Assembly (NCBI GenBank): GCA_964542255.1
Contig: CAZITV010000145.1
Location: forward strand, 1-6,013
DNA: 6,013 nucleotides
Source: CAYMSF01 sp964542255
GTDB taxonomy: Bacteria > Verrucomicrobiota > Lentisphaeria > Victivallales > Victivallaceae
Direction: 5' to 3'
The position numbers were made by a program, and so were the translations under genes. Shown here one piece after another: positions 1-4,433 of this stretch. The notes below the pieces were generated by a model that had not been told where the DNA came from, searched no databases, and saw only the letters and a program-made list of their open reading frames with translations. Position 1 is the first letter of the stretch. Every line of letters starts with the position of its first letter.

Positions 1-130
1 GGCGGTGCTCTGTCGCCGCCGGGCGTTGTGGTATAGGTCTTATGGGTCCGACAGTGCGACACCGCCAAATTGGCTGACTGCCAACTCCTAATACTGAATA
101 GCAATCCCAATTCCGCACTTCCGCCACGAT
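1..130. other. GC-rich intergenic segment with short repeats, no recognisable gene
   Basis: The first 60 bases are about 65% GC, far above the AT-rich leader that follows. GGCGGTG at 1-7 is the inverse of CACCGCC at 60-66. Two degenerate tandem 9-mers, TATAGGTCT (32-40) and TATGGGTCC (41-49), share 7 of 9 bases. A small perfect dyad, TTGGC (70-74) and GCCAA (80-84), has a 5-base loop. Forward frame 2 is open from the edge to a TAA at 89-91 (29 codons) and could be the tail of an upstream gene, but I recognise nothing in it. A minus-strand frame is also open off the left edge for about 45 codons, without a convincing start. The short repeats suggest an extragenic repeat element rather than coding sequence; this is an inference. 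Confidence 0.3.
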
Positions 131-179
131 AGACCGTTTATATTTCTCACGATTTAGTGAATTTTATGCGCTGCTGCTG

Positions 180-208
180 TTGACATTCTGATGAATTAGC
201 TATATAAT
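180..208 (+). promoter_or_regulatory. Consensus sigma-70 type promoter
   Basis: TTGACA at 180-185 and TATAAT at 203-208 both match the sigma-70 consensus at six of six positions, and the spacer is the optimal 17 bases. Transcription would start near 214-216, giving a leader of roughly 190 nt before the first gene's ATG at 407. It is the best promoter-like match I found upstream of the four-gene cluster, and no further promoter is needed inside the cluster because the genes overlap or abut. A promoter this close to consensus normally needs repression or attenuation if it is to be regulated, which fits the dyad and hairpin downstream. Confidence 0.85.
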
Positions 209-224
209 TAGTGTGTTAATTATA
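203..224. promoter_or_regulatory. Operator-like inverted repeat over the -10 box and start site
   Basis: TATAATTA (203-210) and TAATTATA (217-224) are perfect reverse complements separated by the 6 bases GTGTGT. The left arm contains the whole -10 hexamer and the spacer covers the predicted transcription start. A dimeric repressor bound here would block RNA polymerase directly. The arms are pure A/T, so part of the symmetry could be chance in an AT-rich region. No regulator gene lies in the window, so the binding protein is unknown. Confidence 0.5.
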
Positions 225-231
225 CATGTAT
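222..231. promoter_or_regulatory. 10-bp perfect palindrome beside the promoter
   Basis: ATACATGTAT at 222-231 is a perfect palindrome without spacer. It shares three bases with the right arm of the inverted repeat at 203-224 and sits just downstream of the predicted transcription start. It could be a second or alternative operator half; function is unproven. Confidence 0.3.
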
Positions 232-304
232 TTATCAGCAAGACGCATAGTTATTCTGTATATCCGTGTTGAATTATTTAACCTGAAACCCATTTTTTAT
301 GTGG

Positions 305-345
305 AAACTTACTTTAATTATGATAAATTAAAGCAAAGTTTTTTT
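305..345 (+). terminator. Leader hairpin with T-run: intrinsic terminator or attenuator
   Basis: The outer stem pairs AAACTT (305-310) with AAGTTT (336-341). The inner stem pairs CTTTAATT (312-319) with AATTAAAG (326-333) around the 6-base loop ATGATA (320-325). Only A311 and C334-A335 are unpaired between the two stems, so there are 14 base pairs in total. Seven T residues (339-345) run from the end of the stem. This is intrinsic-terminator architecture on the plus strand, although the stem is AT-rich and so weaker than usual. It lies about 90 nt after the predicted start and 61 nt before the first ATG, so it could stop transcription ahead of the operon unless overridden. No clear anti-terminator pairing was found by eye. 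Confidence 0.55.
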
Positions 346-392
346 CTATCCCGCAATATTTTAGAGCTATTTGGCAGCAACTGAATGTAAAA

Positions 393-400
393 AAGGAAGA
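393..400 (+). promoter_or_regulatory. Ribosome binding site deciding the start of the first fucosidase
   Basis: AAGGAAGA lies 6 bases upstream of the ATG at 407. It is a strong Shine-Dalgarno match at normal spacing. It favours this ATG over an in-frame TTG at 371, which has no such site and would add 12 residues with no family similarity. Confidence 0.85.
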
Positions 401-406
401 ATTAAG

Positions 407-2149
407 ATGTCTATTGAATGGTGGCGCGAATCGCGGTTTGGGATGTTTATTCATTGGGGTATCTATTCCGGACTTGAAGGTATTTGGCAAGGTAAAGAGA
501 CGCCGTCACTGGGCGAGTGGATTCAAGCGCACATGAAAATTCCGGTACCGGTTTACCGTGAGCAGGCGAAGCACTTGACCTTGGCGAAGTTTGATGCTGA
601 GTTTTGGGTGAATATGGCGAAAAACGCCGGGATGAAATATATTGTGCTGACCAGCAAACATCATGATGGTTTCGCGATGTACGACTCACCGGCCAGCGAC
701 TACAATATTGTCAAACAGGGGCCATCCGGACGTGATCCGTTACGCGAACTGGCGGATGCCGCCCGCAAAGCCGGGCTTAAGTTGGGACTCTATTACAGTC
801 AATCACTGGATTTTGAAGACCCCAACGGCAAATGGAACGATTGGGATTATGATACCAGTAAAAAAGATTTTGATAAGTTTTTTTATGGTAAATGCCAGGC
901 GCAGTTGCGGGAAATTCTCACCAATTACGGCGAAATTGCCCTGGTTTGGTTTGACGTGCCGATGGATATTACTGAAAAATATGGACGGCAGCTGCGTGAC
1001 TGGGTTAAAACGCTGCAACCTGACTGCCTCATCAGCGGGCGCATCAGCGAATATCCCGGCTTTGAAGATTTTGGTTCATTTGGCGACAACAGTATTCCGG
1101 TGGGCAAGCTCAACGGTGACTGGGAAACAGCCGGTACCTTGAATCACACCTGGGGCTACAAGCGCAACGACCACCATTGGAAAACACCTGAACAAGTAAT
1201 TAACAACCTGATTCAGTTGGCCAGCAAAGGGGCAAATTATTTATTAAACATCGGACCGAAAGCCGATGGTTCGATTCCGCCGGAGACGATTGATATTTTT
1301 GCCAAAGTCGGTGACTGGGTGCGGGTTAATGGCGAAGCGGTTTACGGCACTGCGGCGACGCCGTTTATCGCGGATTTCAGTTGGGGCTGGTGTACGCAAA
1401 AGGGCAACAGTTTGTATTTTGCCGTGACCGGCGAGCTGGATTCTGCCGCCTTCAGCGGCTTGATTAATCAAGTAAAATCCGGTTGCGTGCTGGGGCGGCC
1501 GGCAGTCAAGGTTCAAATCAGTCAGAACGGCATAGATTTGACCCTGCGCTTTTCTGAGAAACTGCACAAGCTGGAAGTGTTCAAACTCGAACTGGACGGC
1601 GCACCGCAGGTGGTAACGCTGCCTTGTCAGCAGATAAATGGTGAAGTAATTATTCCGGCGTACCTGGCAAAGTTGAATATAGTCAAAACCGATACCGCGG
1701 TTACCGATGCCACTGACCTCGACGCGGCAAAAAACGCGGAGGCAAATAATTTGGCGGCCAAGAAGGTGATGAATGTTGATTTCGCCGGGCTCATCGCCAA
1801 CTGGGACAGCACCAAAAATAGCGCGGAATGGGACTTTGAAATACGGTTCCCCGGGAAATATATGGTTAAGGTAACTACTTTCGCGCAAAAATACAAAGAT
1901 TGGGTCGGCGGTCACGAATTAAAATGCACCATCGGCAAATCAAGTTGTCAAGGCGTATTAAAGTCAGATTGCCGCCCGGAAACCGCCAATTCACAATTCT
2001 TCCAGGAAACCATCAGCCATCTGGGCGTAATTGACATCGCTGCCGCTGGCAAGCAACACCTGCTGCTGGAGGCAGTTGCGATTAACCCCGCCGACCCCGT
2101 GGGGGTGATGGTTAAGGAACTGATTTTGAGCAAAGTTGACTTATCATGA
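407..2149 (+). CDS. Alpha-L-fucosidase, glycoside hydrolase family 29 (copy 1)
   Basis: This 580-residue protein should hydrolyse terminal alpha-L-fucosyl residues from glycans by the retaining GH29 mechanism. The catalytic barrel spans about residues 1-315. Visible family motifs are FIHWG (H16-W17-G18), KHHDGFAMY (H85-H86-D87-G88), LVWFD with D183 as probable nucleophile, DWET with E240 as candidate acid/base, and NYLLNIGPKADG followed by VYGT at 312-315. A beta-rich domain follows (about 316-426), then an acidic, alanine-rich linker (about 427-454) and a C-terminal beta-sandwich-like module (about 455-580) resembling the carbohydrate-binding-like ends of other fucosidases. The N-terminus enters the catalytic fold at once, with no signal peptide, so the enzyme is probably cytoplasmic. 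The start at 407 is chosen for its Shine-Dalgarno site. The gene is first in the cluster and overlaps the next by 4 bases. Family assignment is secure; linkage specificity and GH29 subfamily are not determined. Confidence 0.95.
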   Translation: MSIEWWRESRFGMFIHWGIYSGLEGIWQGKETPSLGEWIQAHMKIPVPVYREQAKHLTLAKFDAEFWVNMAKNAGMKYIVLTSKHHDGFAMYDSPASDYNIVKQGPSGRDPLRELADAARKAGLKLGLYYSQSLDFEDPNGKWNDWDYDTSKKDFDKFFYGKCQAQLREILTNYGEIALVWFDVPMDITEKYGRQLRDWVKTLQPDCLISGRISEYPGFEDFGSFGDNSIPVGKLNGDWETAGTLNHTWGYKRNDHHWKTPEQVINNLIQLASKGANYLLNIGPKADGSIPPETIDIFAKVGDWVRVNGEAVYGTAATPFIADFSWGWCTQKGNSLYFAVTGELDSAAFSGLINQVKSGCVLGRPAVKVQISQNGIDLTLRFSEKLHKLEVFKLELDGAPQVVTLPCQQINGEVIIPAYLAKLNIVKTDTAVTDATDLDAAKNAEANNLAAKKVMNVDFAGLIANWDSTKNSAEWDFEIRFPGKYMVKVTTFAQKYKDWVGGHELKCTIGKSSCQGVLKSDCRPETANSQFFQETISHLGVIDIAAAGKQHLLLEAVAINPADPVGVMVKELILSKVDLS

Positions 2150-3363
2150 TTATCAAACTTTTTTTAATAGGATTAGCAGCTATGGCAGTTACAGGATGTT
2201 CAACTCCGGCCGACCGTACCATTTGCAAATTTGATGGCGATGTGTTTTTGCCGCAGTATCAATGGTCATACCACGCCAGCAACGCGGACGGCAAAGAAGT
2301 ATATATACCATTTGAAGGATTTTATCCGGACAAAGGCGGCAAACTGCGTTCACCAGCATTTGAACTCCCCGACGATAACGGCAAAAATCAATATTGCCGC
2401 CTGAAATTCAAGGCCTGGGCCGCGGAATCAACGTATTGGTGGCTGGAATATTTAGACAAAGACGGTAAATGGCTGCCAGACTGCAACAGCGCCGTCTATC
2501 CCGGCGGCGACATGCGCCAGTATGACGAAATGGCCATCCTCCCTGTCGGTACGAAAAAAGTGCAGGTGATGTTTGTCTCCAAAGGCAAGGTCAAGGTCAA
2601 AGATTTAGAATTATCCATCAGTAACGCAGCGGCGGCCGCGGAATGGTGCGACCAGTTATATGCCACGATTCCGCCGATAACGGCAAAAGTCACGCCGGCA
2701 GTTACCCTGAATTTATCCAAGACTACGGCGGCACTGCAGGATGGCAGAGCGTTCAAAGTTTTGATGCTGGGTGATAGTATTGTCAACGATTCGTATAATT
2801 CGGTATTTCCATCGCTGGTCAAGCGTCAGTATCCAAATTCTAACTTTACCTTTATTATCTCTGTCAGCGGCAGCACCGGCTGCCTGACTTATGCGCAAAA
2901 TGATAAATTCAAACAATATATTGCGGCATATCAACCGGACCTGCTGCTCATCAGCGGAGTTAGTAATTTCGTCAAAAACACCCCGGAAGAAATCACCGCG
3001 CTTAAAACGGTTGTCAGCCGGGCAAAAAAAGAACTTGGCTGTGAAGTGGTGATTGCCACCCCGCCGCTGTCAGTGAACCCGCAGGAGTATGCCAACAGCA
3101 CTGAACCGTGGCGAAAACTCATCAAAATGGAAAAAATGTACCGTTTCCTCGGTTATGAGCAGCATGTAAAAGTGGCAGCAGAAGAACAAGTCGCGCTCTG
3201 GGATCTGACTGAAGTCGTTCAGGATTATAAAGTGGCGAACCCTCAGGTAAAACATAGCCGTGACCCAGTTCATAATGATGATATCGGCAAACAATTAATC
3301 GGACGTCTGTTGGCACAATATTTTGCACAACTCGCTCCAGCAAACATAGAAGGAATAAAATAA
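2146..3363 (+). CDS. SGNH/GDSL-hydrolase-like lipoprotein
   Basis: The 405-residue product starts with a lipoprotein signal peptide: K4, a hydrophobic stretch, then lipobox V15-T16-G17-C18 with Ser at +2, compatible with outer-membrane anchoring. Residues about 26-150 look like a beta-sandwich module rich in W and Y, possibly glycan-binding. The C-terminal half carries SGNH esterase signatures: GDS with probable nucleophile S211, a glycine block near G242/G245, block III GVSN with N274 (serine S273 before the Asn) and D373-P-V-H376, the usual catalytic Asp/His pair. Members of this superfamily are esterases, often carbohydrate deacetylases, so removal of acetyl or similar esters from a fucosylated glycan outside the cytoplasm is plausible but inferred. 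The ATG overlaps the previous stop as ATGA. No Shine-Dalgarno site lies at proper distance (AAGGA at 2114-2118 is 27 bases away), so translation probably depends on coupling to the upstream fucosidase. Confidence 0.88.
   Translation: MIIKLFLIGLAAMAVTGCSTPADRTICKFDGDVFLPQYQWSYHASNADGKEVYIPFEGFYPDKGGKLRSPAFELPDDNGKNQYCRLKFKAWAAESTYWWLEYLDKDGKWLPDCNSAVYPGGDMRQYDEMAILPVGTKKVQVMFVSKGKVKVKDLELSISNAAAAAEWCDQLYATIPPITAKVTPAVTLNLSKTTAALQDGRAFKVLMLGDSIVNDSYNSVFPSLVKRQYPNSNFTFIISVSGSTGCLTYAQNDKFKQYIAAYQPDLLLISGVSNFVKNTPEEITALKTVVSRAKKELGCEVVIATPPLSVNPQEYANSTEPWRKLIKMEKMYRFLGYEQHVKVAAEEQVALWDLTEVVQDYKVANPQVKHSRDPVHNDDIGKQLIGRLLAQYFAQLAPANIEGIK
3350..3354 (+). promoter_or_regulatory. Ribosome binding site for the URO-D-like gene
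   Basis: AAGGA lies 8 bases upstream of the ATG at 3363, inside the end of the lipoprotein gene. It supports that start together with the TAATG stop/start junction. Confidence 0.7.
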
Positions 3364-4427
3364 TGTCTTTAAAAAATGGCATGGCCGCGCTCAAAATGCA
3401 ATTTTCACCAAAAATTCCGCGTACGGAATATTCCGCGGCGGATATGCATTTTGAACTGATAAAGCAAGTTACGGGAGAAACCGGCGACCTCAAAGATCCG
3501 CAAGTGATTGCCCGCGCCCGCAAAGAATTCATGCGCAAGTGGGATTACGGCATGATGTGGTCAGTGATGGTCAGCTACAGACAATTAAAGGAAGCTGGAG
3601 CGATTCTAACCGACATGGGTCATGCGGTTTATTCCGGCACCGATTTCAATGATAAGGTCACCAATCCGTATGAAACCACTGAAGCGGTTTACGCGGTTGA
3701 CCCGGCCAAGCAGTATAAGTTCTTTGATCAGGCGGAACTGATTCGACAATTTGAAGAGCATTACCAGAAAAACGTAGCGGCGAACGGCGATGATATGGTC
3801 AACATGAGCGGAGTTTACGTATCAATGTTTTCCGGGCTAATCGGCATTTTCGGCTGGGACGCATTGCTGATGGCACTTGGTGAAGATGAAGAAAAATTCA
3901 ATAAAGTGGTCAATTCCTACGCTATCTGGTCAGAACAGTTTTTTGACGCTTTAGCCAAGAGCAATGTCCCGGTAGTCATGGTACATGATGACCTCTGCTG
4001 GACTTCTGGTCCGGTAACCCGTCCCCAATGGTACCGCGACAACATCTTCCCGCATTTAAGACGCTTCATCAAAAAACTTAAAGACGCCGGCAAACTGGTC
4101 TATTTCACCTCTGATGGCTTTATTGAAGAATTTTATGGCGACTTCGTGGACATGGGCGTAGATGCCTTGGTAATGGAACCTTGCAACGACATCTTCAAGT
4201 TTGCTGAACTTTACGGCGACCGCTGCGGTTTCGTAGGCGGCATTGATTGCCGCGACTTAACCTACTCGCCCCTGCCCGAGATCAAGGCAAAGATGGAGAA
4301 ACTGATGGCACTGGGCAAACGTTACCCAGGTTTTGTACTTGCAGTCGGTAACCACATGGCCGGCGATGTCCCGGCGGAACGGGCACTCTATTATAATGAA
4401 CTTTACGAAAAACTCGCAGTAAGGTAA
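3363..4427 (+). CDS. Uroporphyrinogen-decarboxylase-superfamily protein (methyltransferase-like)
   Basis: The 354-residue protein matches the divergent URO-D-like branch that also contains the MtaA/CmuA corrinoid methyltransferases. Visible features are an N-terminal P19-R20 segment typical of these proteins, HDDLC (H208 to C212), YFTSDGF (T249-S250-D251-G252), GVDALVMEPCND with C274, YGDRCGFVGGIDC (G292-G293-I294-D295-C296) and GNHMAGDVPAE with H331 near the C-terminus. The substrate-binding arginine motif near the start of genuine HemE is not present, so a haem-pathway role is unlikely. The usual HSDG of relatives reads TSDG here, so a His has been replaced. Cysteines 212, 274, 288 and 296 could bind metal, but which do is unknown. 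There is no signal peptide, so it is cytoplasmic. Its place between glycan-active genes implies a role in sugar or aglycone processing. No corrinoid protein is encoded nearby. Superfamily assignment is firm; the reaction is unknown. Confidence 0.85.
   Translation: MSLKNGMAALKMQFSPKIPRTEYSAADMHFELIKQVTGETGDLKDPQVIARARKEFMRKWDYGMMWSVMVSYRQLKEAGAILTDMGHAVYSGTDFNDKVTNPYETTEAVYAVDPAKQYKFFDQAELIRQFEEHYQKNVAANGDDMVNMSGVYVSMFSGLIGIFGWDALLMALGEDEEKFNKVVNSYAIWSEQFFDALAKSNVPVVMVHDDLCWTSGPVTRPQWYRDNIFPHLRRFIKKLKDAGKLVYFTSDGFIEEFYGDFVDMGVDALVMEPCNDIFKFAELYGDRCGFVGGIDCRDLTYSPLPEIKAKMEKLMALGKRYPGFVLAVGNHMAGDVPAERALYYNELYEKLAVR
4421..4425 (+). promoter_or_regulatory. Ribosome binding site for the second fucosidase
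   Basis: AAGGT lies 8 bases before the ATG at 4434 and overlaps the stop of the preceding gene. It favours 4434 over the in-frame ATGs at 4440 and 4449, which have no better site. Confidence 0.55.
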
Positions 4428-4433
4428 TTTCCA

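Noticed and set aside
70..84. Small hairpin TTGGC/GCCAA as a terminator of an upstream gene
   Set aside because: The stem is only 5 bp and no T-run follows on either strand.
293..298. Run of six T residues as a second terminator
   Set aside because: No convincing stem precedes it; only three bases pair around 268-282.
371..406. TTG start at 371 extending the first fucosidase by 12 residues
   Set aside because: No Shine-Dalgarno site precedes it, the extra residues are not a signal peptide and do not fit GH29, and the ATG at 407 has a strong site at ideal spacing.
663..1142. 159-codon open frame on the plus strand in another frame
   Set aside because: It overlaps the GH29 catalytic core completely and has no recognisable motif; it is a shadow of the real frame.
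1244..1915. 223-codon open frame on the minus strand
   Set aside because: It lies wholly inside the fucosidase gene on the opposite strand, its translation resembles no family I know, and the plus-strand reading has clear domain motifs.
3122..3538. 138-codon minus-strand frame across the lipoprotein/URO-D junction
   Set aside because: It is antisense to two well-supported genes, and its translation shows no recognisable domain.
3363..4427. Genuine uroporphyrinogen decarboxylase (hemE)
   Set aside because: The arginine-rich substrate motif at the N-terminus of HemE is missing and no other haem genes are nearby; only superfamily membership is supported.
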